Positions 1 to 6,429 of a stretch of DNA of 11,738 nt are shown one piece after another. The notes below the pieces were generated by a model, which saw only the letters and a list, made by a program, of their open reading frames with translations, made no database searches and was not told where the DNA came from. Each line of letters starts with the position of its first letter. Position 1 is the first letter of the stretch. The DNA comes from Pusillimonas sp. UBA6240. GTDB taxonomy: Bacteria; Pseudomonadota; Gammaproteobacteria; Burkholderiales; Burkholderiaceae_B. Both the position numbers and the translations under genes were made by a program. The DNA lies in the NCBI GenBank assembly GCA_002441445.1, contig DJWC01000008.1, positions 6,000-17,737 on the forward strand, read 5' to 3'.

Positions 1-11
1 ATGCTTTCCAT
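1..11 (-). CDS. acpP: acpP, acyl carrier protein, first codons only
   Basis: Only the first 11 bases of this gene are in the window. On the minus strand they read ATG GAA AGC AT, that is Met-Glu-Ser-Ile/Met, which agrees with the MESI start I recall for acyl carrier proteins of Bordetella-type bacteria. A Shine-Dalgarno GGAG lies six bases before the ATG. The gene follows fabG on the same strand, exactly where acpP is expected in the plsX-fabH-fabD-fabG-acpP order. ACP is the small phosphopantetheinylated carrier of growing acyl chains. The identification rests on position plus four codons, so it is an inference. The rest of the gene, including the DSL serine motif, lies outside the window. 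Confidence 0.75.
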
Positions 12-205
12 GCAGATCTCCAAGTTGGGAAAATTCCCGCGAATTATAGCCAAACGACAAAATTAATGGTGTCGGCCATGATAAAAAAACGGCACCGGCC
101 CTGAACCCCCGCCAGCCTCGCAAACTGAAGGCCCAAGCCCGGCACACCCTGGATCGAACAGATTTTACCCTACGGGCGGCCTCTGTCCGGTCCGTATTAC
201 ACGTA
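12..205. other. fabG-acpP intergenic spacer
   Basis: This 194-base spacer lies between the end of fabG and the start of acpP. Besides the acpP promoter and Shine-Dalgarno it contains, in the minus-strand direction, a GC-rich stretch that ends in a run of seven T (plus-strand A run at 83-89). This resembles an intrinsic terminator, but the stem directly before the T run is only three to four pairs, so any attenuation of read-through from fabG into acpP would be weak. No open reading frame of credible quality was seen. Confidence 0.4.
27..48 (-). promoter_or_regulatory. Putative acpP promoter -10 with start-site inverted repeat
   Basis: On the minus strand a perfect TATAAT lies at 48-43, about 32 bases before the acpP start codon. 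It is followed at 38-27 by an interrupted inverted repeat (GGGAA, two bases, TTCCC) that would straddle the transcription start. No good -35 hexamer is present at 16-18 bases. A separate acpP promoter inside the fab cluster is known in E. coli and fits the very high ACP demand. Assignment here is by inspection only. Confidence 0.5.
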
Positions 206-210
206 TTACA
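193..210 (-). repeat. Perfect 9-bp tandem duplication at the fabG stop
   Basis: CGTATTACA occurs twice back to back (193-201 and 202-210, plus strand). Each copy contains TTA, and because the unit is nine bases both give an in-frame TAA for fabG. The gene therefore ends ATG TAA TAC GTG TAA, a stop with an in-frame backup stop two codons later. Confidence 0.85.
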
Positions 211-949
211 TATACATCCCGCCATTCACGTGCACCGTGGTGCCCGTGATGTAGCCCGCCTGCGGGCCGGCCAGAAAGGCCACGGCGCAAGCGACGTCGG
301 CGGCCGACCCCAGGCGCCCCATGGGAATCTGGGACAGGATGGCCGCGGTCTGCGCCTCGTTCAGGGCGCGCGTCATGTCGGTTTCGATGAAGCCCGGGGC
401 GACGCAGTTGACGGTGATGTTGCGGCTGCCCAGCTCGCGCGCCAACGCCCGCGACATGCCGGCCACGCCGGCCTTGGCGGCCGCGTAGTTCGCCTGCCCG
501 GGATTGCCCGAGGAGCCGATCACGGACGTGATGTTGATGATGCGGCCCCAGCGGGCTTTCATCATGTTCTTGGTCACGGCGCGCGACAGGCGGAAGACGG
601 CCGACAGGTTGGTGTCGATGACGGCCTGCCAGTCCTCGTCCTTCATTCTCATGGCCAGGTTGTCGCGCGTGATGCCGGCATTGTTGACCAGGATGTGCGG
701 CCCGCCGTCCTGCTGCGCCAGCTCCGCCACCAGCGCTTCGCAAGCGGCGGCGTCGTTGACGTTCAGCGCCGCGCCGCGGCCGCCGGATTCGGCCAGCATG
801 TCGGTAATGGACTGGGCGCCCGCTTCGGTGGTGGCGGTGCCGACCACGCGCGCGCCGCGCGCCGAGAGCTCCAGCGCGATGGCTTTGCCTATGCCGCGCG
901 TGGCGCCGGTCACCAGGGCCAGCTTGCCCTCCAGTTGCTTGTCCTGCAT
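206..949 (-). CDS. fabG: 3-oxoacyl-[acyl-carrier-protein] reductase FabG
   Basis: FabG carries out the NADPH-dependent reduction of 3-oxoacyl-ACP to 3-hydroxyacyl-ACP, the first reduction of each type II fatty-acid elongation round in the cytoplasm. The 247-residue protein is a complete short-chain dehydrogenase. It has the Rossmann nucleotide motif TGATRGIG at residues 14-21, NNAG at 89-92, the catalytic Ser142, Tyr155 and Lys159 (YAAAK), and the C-terminal VNGGMYM tail typical of FabG. Length is standard for the family. The ATG lies four bases after the fabD stop, and an AGGA within the last fabD codons is a plausible ribosome-binding site, so the two genes are likely translationally linked. 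It is followed by acpP. SDR reductases are often mis-assigned, but the fab operon setting makes FabG secure. Confidence 0.97.
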   Translation of the reverse strand: MQDKQLEGKLALVTGATRGIGKAIALELSARGARVVGTATTEAGAQSITDMLAESGGRGAALNVNDAAACEALVAELAQQDGGPHILVNNAGITRDNLAMRMKDEDWQAVIDTNLSAVFRLSRAVTKNMMKARWGRIINITSVIGSSGNPGQANYAAAKAGVAGMSRALARELGSRNITVNCVAPGFIETDMTRALNEAQTAAILSQIPMGRLGSAADVACAVAFLAGPQAGYITGTTVHVNGGMYM

Positions 950-953
950 AGCC

Positions 954-1886
954 TTATCCTTGTAAAGTTTCCAGGGCCTCTTGCATGGAGGCCGGATCAG
1001 TGATCGCCAGACCGGCGAGGTCGCGGTCTATGCGCCGCGTGAGGCCGGCCAGCACCTTGCCCGGACCGCATTCCACCACATGGGTGACGCCCTGCGCCTT
1101 CATGGCCTGCAAGGTTTCCACCCAGCGCACCGGATGCCAGGCCTGGCGCACCAGGGCGTCTTTGATATCGGCGGGGTCGCCGGCCACGGCCACGTCGACA
1201 TTATTGATCAAGGGGATGCGCGGGGCCGCGAGCCGGACATCGGCCAGCGCCTTGCGCAGCGTTTCCGCGGCCGGCCGCAACAGGCTGGAATGGAAAGGCG
1301 CCGAGACGGGCAGCATGATCGCCCGCTTGGCGCCCCGGGCCTTGGCCAGCTCGCAGGCCCGTTCCACCGCCGCCTTGTGGCCGGCGATCACGACCTGGGC
1401 GGGCGCATTGAAGTTGACGGCCTCGACCACTTCCCCCTGCGCCGCCTCGGCGCACAGCGCGCGCACGGCGTCGTCGTCCAGGCCCAGCACGGCGGCCATG
1501 CCGCCCGCGCCCACCGGCACCGCCGCCTGCATGGCGTCGGCCCGTATGCGCACCAGGCGCACCGCGTCCTCCAGTGATAGCGCATCCGCCGCGGTAAGCG
1601 CGGAATACTCGCCCAGGCTGTGGCCCGCCACGATGGCCGGCGGGTTCCCCCCGGCCTGCAGCCAGGCGCGATAGACCGCCACGGCGGCGGCCAGCATCGC
1701 CGGCTGGGTGTTGGTCGTCAGGTTGAGTTCCTCGGCGGGTCCCGCCGCGATCAGGGCCGCCAAGTCCTGGCCCAGCGCCTGCCCGGCTCTGCCGAGCACA
1801 TCCCGTACGGCGGCGTTGCCGGCCCAGGCGTCGAGCATGCCCACAGACTGAGAGCCCTGGCCGGGAAAGACAAATGCGATTTTCAT
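954..1886 (-). CDS. fabD: Malonyl-CoA:ACP transacylase FabD
   Basis: FabD moves malonate from CoA to the phosphopantetheine arm of ACP, supplying the two-carbon donor for FabH and the condensing enzymes. The 310-residue protein starts with FVFPGQGSQSVGM (residues 5-17) and has the nucleophile elbow GHSLGEYSAL with catalytic Ser90, the carboxylate-binding Arg115, and the base His199 in SAPFHSSLL. These correspond to Ser92, Arg117 and His201 of the E. coli enzyme. Gln10 of the GQGSQ loop is also conserved. Length matches the family. It sits 27 bases after fabH and 4 bases before fabG in one operon. Only a weak purine stretch (GAAAG) precedes the ATG, so initiation may depend partly on translation from fabH. 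Confidence 0.97.
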   Translation of the reverse strand: MKIAFVFPGQGSQSVGMLDAWAGNAAVRDVLGRAGQALGQDLAALIAAGPAEELNLTTNTQPAMLAAAVAVYRAWLQAGGNPPAIVAGHSLGEYSALTAADALSLEDAVRLVRIRADAMQAAVPVGAGGMAAVLGLDDDAVRALCAEAAQGEVVEAVNFNAPAQVVIAGHKAAVERACELAKARGAKRAIMLPVSAPFHSSLLRPAAETLRKALADVRLAAPRIPLINNVDVAVAGDPADIKDALVRQAWHPVRWVETLQAMKAQGVTHVVECGPGKVLAGLTRRIDRDLAGLAITDPASMQEALETLQG

Positions 1887-1913
1887 GGTCGTTCTTTCAG
1901 TTTTCTGCGTTTT

Positions 1914-2888
1914 TCAAATTCTGAGCAGCACCGAGCCCCAGGTGAAACCGCCCCCGACGCCCTGCATCATGACCGTATCGCCCGGTTTGATGCGCCCGTC
2001 TTTGCGGGCGACGTCGAATGCCAGCGGAACGCTGGCGGCGGAGGTGTTCGCGTGCCGGTCCACGGTAACGACGATTTTCTCGTCGGGGATGCCCAGGCGG
2101 CGGCCGAGGAAATTGATGATGCGCACATTGGCCTGGTGCGGAACCAGCCAGTCCACGTCGGCCAGGCTTACGCCGGCCTCCGCGCAGACGTCGATGGCCG
2201 ACTTGGCCAGCGAGGTGACCGCCAGCTTGAAGACCGCCTGGCCGTCCATGCGCAGGAAGGGATCGCCCACCACTTCGCCGTGCGACACGTTGCCCGCGGC
2301 GCAAAGTATTTTCATCTGGCTGCCGTCGGCATGCAGCTGCGCCGCCATGATGCCGGGTTCGTCGGATGCCTTCAGCACCACCGCCCCGGCGCCATCGCCG
2401 AACAGCACGCAAGTGCTGCGGTCGTTCCAGTCCAGTATGCTGGAGAAGACTTCGGCGCCGATGACCAGGGCGGTCCTGGCGCGCCCGGCCCGTATGAAGG
2501 CGTCGGCGGTCGACAGCGCGTAGACGAAGCCGCTGCACACCGCCTGGACGTCGAACGCGGCGCCGCCCTTGGCGCCCAGCTTGGCCTGCACCAGGCAGGC
2601 GGTGCTGGGAAATACGAAATCTGGCGTGGACGTGGCCACGATGATGAGGTCTAGATCGGCGGCCGCGACGCCGGCGTCGTCCAGCGCCGCCTGGGCCGCC
2701 CTGGTGGCGAGCTGGCTGGTGCTGACGCCCGCATCGGCCAGGTGCCGCTGCCGTATGCCGGTACGCTCGACGATCCAGGAGTCCGAGGTTTCGATCTGGC
2801 GGGTGGCCAGCTCGGCCGCGAGCTCATCGTTGGTCACGATGCGAGGTGGCAAATAGCCGCCCGACCCTATTATCTTGGCGTAAGGCAT
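1914..2888 (-). CDS. fabH: Beta-ketoacyl-ACP synthase III FabH
   Basis: FabH condenses an acyl-CoA (acetyl-CoA in most Proteobacteria) with malonyl-ACP to start fatty-acid synthesis. The 324-residue protein has a thiolase fold with the catalytic triad in full: Cys118 (AVCSGF), His251 (PHQAN) and Asn281 (HANTSAAS). The CoA-binding ERTGI segment is at residues 41-45, and the C-terminal GGGFTWGSVLLRI signature is intact. A strong Shine-Dalgarno (GGAAGGGA) directly precedes the ATG and fixes the start. Upstream, a palindromic insertion separates it from plsX, so its mRNA probably carries a large hairpin just 5' of this ribosome-binding site. The Phe/Leu choice in the acyl pocket cannot be read safely by eye, so strict acetyl specificity is assumed from the family. 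Confidence 0.97.
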   Translation of the reverse strand: MPYAKIIGSGGYLPPRIVTNDELAAELATRQIETSDSWIVERTGIRQRHLADAGVSTSQLATRAAQAALDDAGVAAADLDLIIVATSTPDFVFPSTACLVQAKLGAKGGAAFDVQAVCSGFVYALSTADAFIRAGRARTALVIGAEVFSSILDWNDRSTCVLFGDGAGAVVLKASDEPGIMAAQLHADGSQMKILCAAGNVSHGEVVGDPFLRMDGQAVFKLAVTSLAKSAIDVCAEAGVSLADVDWLVPHQANVRIINFLGRRLGIPDEKIVVTVDRHANTSAASVPLAFDVARKDGRIKPGDTVMMQGVGGGFTWGSVLLRI

Positions 2889-2909
2889 GGTCCCTTCCAG
2901 AAACCCGGC

Positions 2910-3072
2910 TAGTGTCCCGTCTGGTTATTCCGCGCGGTCAAATTCTGCTGGATGCGCTGGCCAGGCAAGGCGCAAACCGCGGGGACAGGAGACCTGCCGC
3001 GCGGGCTTGCAACACGGCATGGATAGTGCGGATGCAGAATTTGAGCATGCGAATCAACCAAACAGGACACTA
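2910..3072. mobile_element. MITE-like palindromic element flanked by TA
   Basis: This 163-bp segment fills the plsX-fabH spacer. Its ends are inverted repeats: TAGTGTCCCGTCTGGTT at 2910-2926 and the complement of TAGTGTCCTGTTTGGTT at 3072-3056 (15 of 17 identical). A spacer of 11 bases on each side follows, and then a perfect 11-bp pair, TCAAATTCTGC at 2938-2948 against 3044-3034. The remainder pairs imperfectly up to CAGG-AGA-CCTG at 2986-2996, whose centre is the exact midpoint of the element. Both ends carry TA, as expected for a TA target duplication (2910-2911 and 3071-3072). There is no room for a transposase and none is seen. TA duplication is known for IS630/Tc1-mariner elements, some IS5-family members and Correia repeats. 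The family here is not identified. Confidence 0.72.
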
Positions 3073-4149
3073 TGATGGATCAGATGTTATGTTGGAAAGC
3101 TTCGCGGTTTGCGCCGCCGCGGCTTGCAAACTCTGGCGAAGGTGATCGATGGCCCGGGTGGTGCCCTCGAGCAGGCCATTATGCACGGCTTCGCGCGCGC
3201 GCTGCAGCGCGCAGCCGAAGGCGTAGACATCGGCCGAGCCATGGCTTTTGATGACGATGCCGCGCAGCCCGAGCAGCGCCGCGCCGTTATAGCGGCGGTT
3301 GTCGACCCGGTCGCGCAGGCGGTTGAGCACCGGCGTGGCCAGAATGCCGGCCGTCATGGAAAAGGCGTCGCGCTTGAACTCGGCGCGCATCATGGTGGCG
3401 ACCATCTTGGCGACGCCCTCCATCGACTTGAGCACCACATTGCCGACAAAGCCGTCGCAGACGATGACGTCGACGGTGCCCTTGCAGATGTCGTCGCCTT
3501 CCACGTTGCCGTAGAAATTCAGCCCGCTGCCGCGCAGCAGTTCGGCCGCCTGCTTGACGACCTCGTTGCCCTTGATGACTTCTTCGCCGATATTCAGCAA
3601 GCCTATCGTCGGCCGCTCGCGGCGATCGACGATGGATGCCAGCGCCGAGCCCATGATGGCGAACTGCAGCAGGTGCTCGGCCGAGCAATCCACGTTGGCG
3701 CCGAGGTCCAGCATGGTGGTGGCGCCGCCTTTCTGGTTCGGTATGGAGGTGGCGATGGCGGGCCGGTCTATGCCGTCCAGCGTTTTCAGCACATAGCGCG
3801 AAATCGCCATCCAGGCGCCGGTGTTGCCGGCCGACACACAGGCGTCCGCCAGCCCATCCTTGACGGCCTGAACCGCCACCCGCATGGAAGAATTCTTCTT
3901 GCGCCGCAGGGCGATTTCCACCGAGTCGTCCATGCAGACGACCTCGGCGGCCGGCAGAATCTCGAACCAGTCGCGGTCCAGCGAGCCGGTGGCCTTGAGC
4001 GCGGCCTCGATGCCCGCGGGGTCGCCCGCAAGCAGGAAGCGCGTGTCGGGATGCCGCTTGGCGACCTGATACGCCGCGGGTACGGTGACGGGTAGGCCGG
4101 CGTCACCGCCCATGCAATCGATGGCGATTCGAATTTCTGAGGTCGACAT
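3070..4149 (-). CDS. plsX: Phosphate acyltransferase PlsX
   Basis: PlsX converts acyl-ACP and phosphate to acyl-phosphate, the donor used by PlsY to acylate glycerol-3-phosphate in phospholipid synthesis. It is a peripheral membrane enzyme. From the ATG at 4149 the protein has 359 residues and shows the N-terminal IAIDCMGGD motif (residues 8-16), CVSAGNTGAWMAI, IATSIPNQKGG, LDLGANVDCS, GLLNIGEEVIKGNEV, VCDGFVGNVVLKS and NRRYNGAALLGLRG, all typical of the family. A TTG directly before the ATG could add one residue. There is no clear Shine-Dalgarno. Neighbours are rpmF upstream and fabH downstream. The TAG stop is formed by the terminal bases of the palindromic element that follows. Removing that element would still leave TAG. 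Confidence 0.96.
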   Translation of the reverse strand: MSTSEIRIAIDCMGGDAGLPVTVPAAYQVAKRHPDTRFLLAGDPAGIEAALKATGSLDRDWFEILPAAEVVCMDDSVEIALRRKKNSSMRVAVQAVKDGLADACVSAGNTGAWMAISRYVLKTLDGIDRPAIATSIPNQKGGATTMLDLGANVDCSAEHLLQFAIMGSALASIVDRRERPTIGLLNIGEEVIKGNEVVKQAAELLRGSGLNFYGNVEGDDICKGTVDVIVCDGFVGNVVLKSMEGVAKMVATMMRAEFKRDAFSMTAGILATPVLNRLRDRVDNRRYNGAALLGLRGIVIKSHGSADVYAFGCALQRAREAVHNGLLEGTTRAIDHLRQSLQAAAAQTAKLSNITSDPS

Positions 4150-4195
4150 CAAGCGCGCGATTTATGCGTCTAGGCTGGCAGCCGCGAGATGACGA

Positions 4196-4378
4196 TTATT
4201 CGTCGTTCTTTGTCTTGAGGACTTTGCGGCCGCGATAAACGCCGTTGGGGCTGATATGGTGGCGCAGGTGCAGTTCGCCCGTGGTCGGTTCCACCGCCGT
4301 GGCAGGGGTGGAAAGAAAATCGTGCGAACGATGCATGCCGCGCTTGGACGGGCTCTTTTTGTTTTGTTGAACGGCCAT
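4196..4378 (-). CDS. rpmF: 50S ribosomal protein L32
   Basis: L32 is a small structural protein of the large ribosomal subunit. The 60-residue product MAVQQNKKSPSKRGMHRSHD... with HLRHHISPNGVYRGRKVL is a typical betaproteobacterial L32, rich in Lys and Arg. It lacks the two CxxC zinc pairs of zinc-binding L32 forms. An in-frame upstream ATG would add 15 residues, but the start at 4378 is chosen because family members begin MAVQQNKKS and an AGGAG lies five bases before it. The gene lies between yceD and plsX, the widespread arrangement that couples ribosome and lipid synthesis. The spacers are 70 bases to yceD, which carries a hairpin, and 46 bases to plsX. Confidence 0.97.
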   Translation of the reverse strand: MAVQQNKKSPSKRGMHRSHDFLSTPATAVEPTTGELHLRHHISPNGVYRGRKVLKTKNDE

Positions 4379-4393
4379 GATGACTCCTGATAA

Positions 4394-4420
4394 CGGGTCG
4401 CTATTGTATGCGATAGCCCG
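4394..4420 (-). promoter_or_regulatory. Hairpin in the rpmF leader
   Basis: In the 70-base spacer between yceD and rpmF an interrupted inverted repeat pairs CGGG (4394-4397) with CCCG (4417-4420) and CTAT (4401-4404) with ATAG (4413-4416), leaving a three-base bulge at 4398-4400 and an eight-base loop. It ends only a few bases upstream of the rpmF Shine-Dalgarno. It could be an mRNA processing or stability element, or a site for ribosomal-protein feedback. No function is shown. Confidence 0.4.
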
Positions 4421-4448
4421 CAAGTTAAGTGCGTGGTTAATAGTTAAA

Positions 4449-4982
4449 TCAATCTTTCTTGAGCTGGCTCAATACCGCGAACGGATTGGGCCTGTCGGCG
4501 CCGGCGTTTTGGTCAAGCGCCTCCGGCAGCGACGGACAAACCTCGTGCTTGGGCACATAAGGCAGGCCAAGGATGATCTCGTCCTCGACCAGGGCCATGA
4601 TGTCCAGGCGCTGCGATCCTACGATGCGCTCGACGAAGTCTTCCGGATCCTGCTCGTGCAGGCCATCGGTGCTGTCGTCGAGGTCGGCTTCGGACTTTAC
4701 GAGCTCCAGCCGGGTTTCGACATCCATGGGCCACTGAAAAGGTTGCAGGCAGCGCTGGCATTCCAGCGTGGGCGCCGCGCTGACCCGCAGCAGCAAAAAC
4801 TGCTTGCCGCGCCCATCGGCCATGCCTTTCAAGGACCAGGACACCGTGGTATCGGCCTGCGGCGGAAGGCCGCCCCCGGTCGCATCGCCCACGAGGCGCC
4901 GAAACCGTGAAATCGGCGCAACGCCCTGAACTTCGCGCGCAAGGCGCACGAGCTCATTGGTATCGATGTACGCGTCATTCAT
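4449..4982 (-). CDS. yceD: YceD family protein (DUF177), 23S rRNA accumulation protein
   Basis: The YceD/DUF177 family is linked to normal 23S rRNA accumulation in bacteria and plants. The biochemical activity is unknown. The 177-residue protein has the family's CxxC pair at Cys75 and Cys78 (LECQRCLQPF) and then an acidic stretch (SEADLDDSTDG, residues about 96-106). The family signature DIMALVEDEIILGLPYVPKHEVCP follows, and the C-terminal end is NPFAVLSQLKKD. Length is normal. It is the first gene of the operon, about 70 bases downstream of the predicted start of transcription. The ATG at 4982 has no strong Shine-Dalgarno but is the only sensible start. Its position before rpmF is conserved across Proteobacteria and supports the call. 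Confidence 0.93.
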   Translation of the reverse strand: MNDAYIDTNELVRLAREVQGVAPISRFRRLVGDATGGGLPPQADTTVSWSLKGMADGRGKQFLLLRVSAAPTLECQRCLQPFQWPMDVETRLELVKSEADLDDSTDGLHEQDPEDFVERIVGSQRLDIMALVEDEIILGLPYVPKHEVCPSLPEALDQNAGADRPNPFAVLSQLKKD

Positions 4983-5059
4983 CTAAAGCCGACCACTAAA
5001 ACCAATCAGTAAGCAAAGAAAACGGCAAGAGCCTCTTCCAAGCACAAAGAAAACATTAG

Positions 5060-5089
5060 ATAATAGCTTGCTAAGCCATACACAGTCAA
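5060..5089 (-). promoter_or_regulatory. Sigma-70-type promoter of the yceD-rpmF-plsX-fab operon
   Basis: On the minus strand TTGACT (5089-5084) is followed after 18 bases by TATTAT (5065-5060). Both hexamers differ from consensus at one position. Transcription would start near 5053, giving a leader of about 70 bases before yceD. It lies in the 131-base divergent spacer between yceD and maf. I did not find an equally good promoter for maf on the plus strand. Confidence 0.7.
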
Positions 5090-5113
5090 ACAGAAAAGGC
5101 CCATGCCCCGCTG

Positions 5114-5695
5114 ATGCGTCTCATCTTAGCCTCAAGTTCCGTCTACCGCCATGAACAGCTCCAGCGACTGGGGCTTCCATTTACCGCCGTGGCTCCCCAA
5201 GTGGATGAAAGCCCGCTGCCCGACGAAGGCGCCGCCCAGCTGGCGCTGCGCCTGGCGGCGGCCAAGGCGTGGGCCGTGTCGTCCAGCCACCCGGGCTGCC
5301 TCGTCATCGGCAGCGACCAGACCGCCACCTTCGGCAGCCGCCCGCTGGGCAAGCCCGGCAATTACGAGCGCGCAAAAAGCCAGCTCGAGCAATTGAGCGG
5401 CCGGACGGTGGAGTTCCACAGCGCCCTGTGCGTCACCAACGGGCAGCGGTCGGAAACGGACGACATCATAACGCTCTGCCGCTTCCGCAAACTCGACAGC
5501 GAAGAAATCGACAGCTATCTGCGGCGCGAACAGCCTTACGACACCACCGGCAGCGCCAAGGCGGAAGGCCTGGGCATCGCCCTGATGGAAAGCATGCGCT
5601 CGGACGACCCCACCGCCATCATCGGCCTGCCTTTGATCGCACTGTCCCGCATGCTGCGGTCCTTCGGCCTGAACCCTCTTACTAGCGGCGGCTGA
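5114..5695 (+). CDS. Maf family nucleotide pyrophosphatase, YceF type (7-methyl-GTP pyrophosphatase)
   Basis: Maf proteins hydrolyse non-canonical nucleoside triphosphates to monophosphates. The YceF subgroup prefers 7-methyl-GTP and acts in the cytoplasm. The 193-residue protein shows the N-terminal LILASSSVYRHEQL motif (residues 3-16, Arg12 conserved), VDESPLPDE (30-38), LAAAKA, the catalytic GSDQ with Asp68, and the C-terminal DDPTAIIGLPLIALSRML. Length is typical. The YceF assignment comes mainly from context: in E. coli yceF is divergent from yceD-rpmF-plsX exactly as here. Substrate preference is therefore inferred. The ATG at 5114 overlaps by one base the stop of a three-codon reading frame (5103-5114), and a usable Shine-Dalgarno is not obvious. 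It is one base from the next gene. Confidence 0.93.
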   Translation: MRLILASSSVYRHEQLQRLGLPFTAVAPQVDESPLPDEGAAQLALRLAAAKAWAVSSSHPGCLVIGSDQTATFGSRPLGKPGNYERAKSQLEQLSGRTVEFHSALCVTNGQRSETDDIITLCRFRKLDSEEIDSYLRREQPYDTTGSAKAEGLGIALMESMRSDDPTAIIGLPLIALSRMLRSFGLNPLTSGG

Positions 5696-5696
5696 A

Positions 5697-6416
5697 GTGA
5701 AAACCAGCGGAACCCTGCACCTGATTCCCGTCGGCCTGGGCGACGCCCCCCCTCCGGTCTGGCTGCCGCAGGCCGCGCAGGAAGTCGCCGGCCGTCTTAC
5801 GACCTACATCGCTGAAAACGCAAAGACCGCGCGCGCGTTCCTGAAACAGATCGGCACGGCCGCGCCTTTGCAGGACATCGTCATCCACACGCTGACCGAC
5901 AAGGTCCAGCCCGGCCAGATCCGCGACTGGCTCAAGCCCCTGGCCGACGGCGGGGAAATCGGCCTAGTGTCCGAAGCGGGCTGCCCGGCCGTGGCGGACC
6001 CGGGCGCCAAGGTCGTCGCGGCGGCCCATGCCATGGGGATACGGGTGGCGCCCTGGGTGGGCCCGTCCTCCATCCTGCTCAGCCTGATGGCCAGCGGCCT
6101 GGACGGCCAGCGCTTCGCCTTCCACGGCTACGCGCCCGTCAACCCCGCCGAGCGCGCCAGGCAGCTCAGGGCATGGGAAAGCGCCTCGCTGCAGCAGCGG
6201 CAAACGCAGATCCTGATCGAAACGCCCTACCGGAACCAGGCCATGTTCGAGACGCTCAAGCAGGCGCTGAAGGGCAACACCCGTTTGTGCATCGCGCGTT
6301 CGCTGACCACGCCGCAAGAATGGGTGCGCACGCGCTCCGTCGCCGAATGGACGCAGCAGCCCGCCCCCGATCTGGCCAAAAAACCGGCCATTTTTCTGTT
6401 CCTGGCCGGACGCTAA
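5697..6416 (+). CDS. RsmI-like SAM-dependent methyltransferase (tetrapyrrole methylase fold), divergent
   Basis: This is a member of the tetrapyrrole-methylase/RsmI superfamily, which uses S-adenosylmethionine. RsmI itself 2'-O-methylates C1402 of 16S rRNA. The 239-residue protein has LHLIPVGLGD at residues 7-16 in place of the usual TPIGN-type loop, and GLVSEAGCPAVADPG at 89-103 instead of the usual VSDAGTPxxSDPG. It also has WVGPSS, FHGYAP and LIETPYRN, the last three clearly RsmI-like. It is shorter than true RsmI (about 280 residues) and lacks the C-terminal extension. Translation begins with GTG, one base after the maf stop, so the two are probably co-translated. Activity and substrate are not known. 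A role on RNA is a family-based guess, so I give no gene symbol. Confidence 0.82.
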   Translation: MKTSGTLHLIPVGLGDAPPPVWLPQAAQEVAGRLTTYIAENAKTARAFLKQIGTAAPLQDIVIHTLTDKVQPGQIRDWLKPLADGGEIGLVSEAGCPAVADPGAKVVAAAHAMGIRVAPWVGPSSILLSLMASGLDGQRFAFHGYAPVNPAERARQLRAWESASLQQRQTQILIETPYRNQAMFETLKQALKGNTRLCIARSLTTPQEWVRTRSVAEWTQQPAPDLAKKPAIFLFLAGR

Positions 6417-6429
6417 CCGTGGCAAGGCC

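Noticed and set aside
230..1003. Long plus-strand frames opposite fabG, fabD, fabH, plsX, msrP, HAD and rluC
   Set aside because: All are high-GC shadow frames of well-identified genes, rich in Arg, Ala, His and Gly and without ribosome-binding sites.
4196..4423. Longer rpmF starting at 4423 (75 residues)
   Set aside because: The extra 15 residues are not part of L32, and the AGGAG is placed for the ATG at 4378.
5964..5973. CTAGTGTCC inside the methyltransferase gene, matching the end of the plsX-fabH element
   Set aside because: It is the coding sequence of the conserved GLVSEAG motif. The match stops after nine bases and there is no second end, so it is coincidence.
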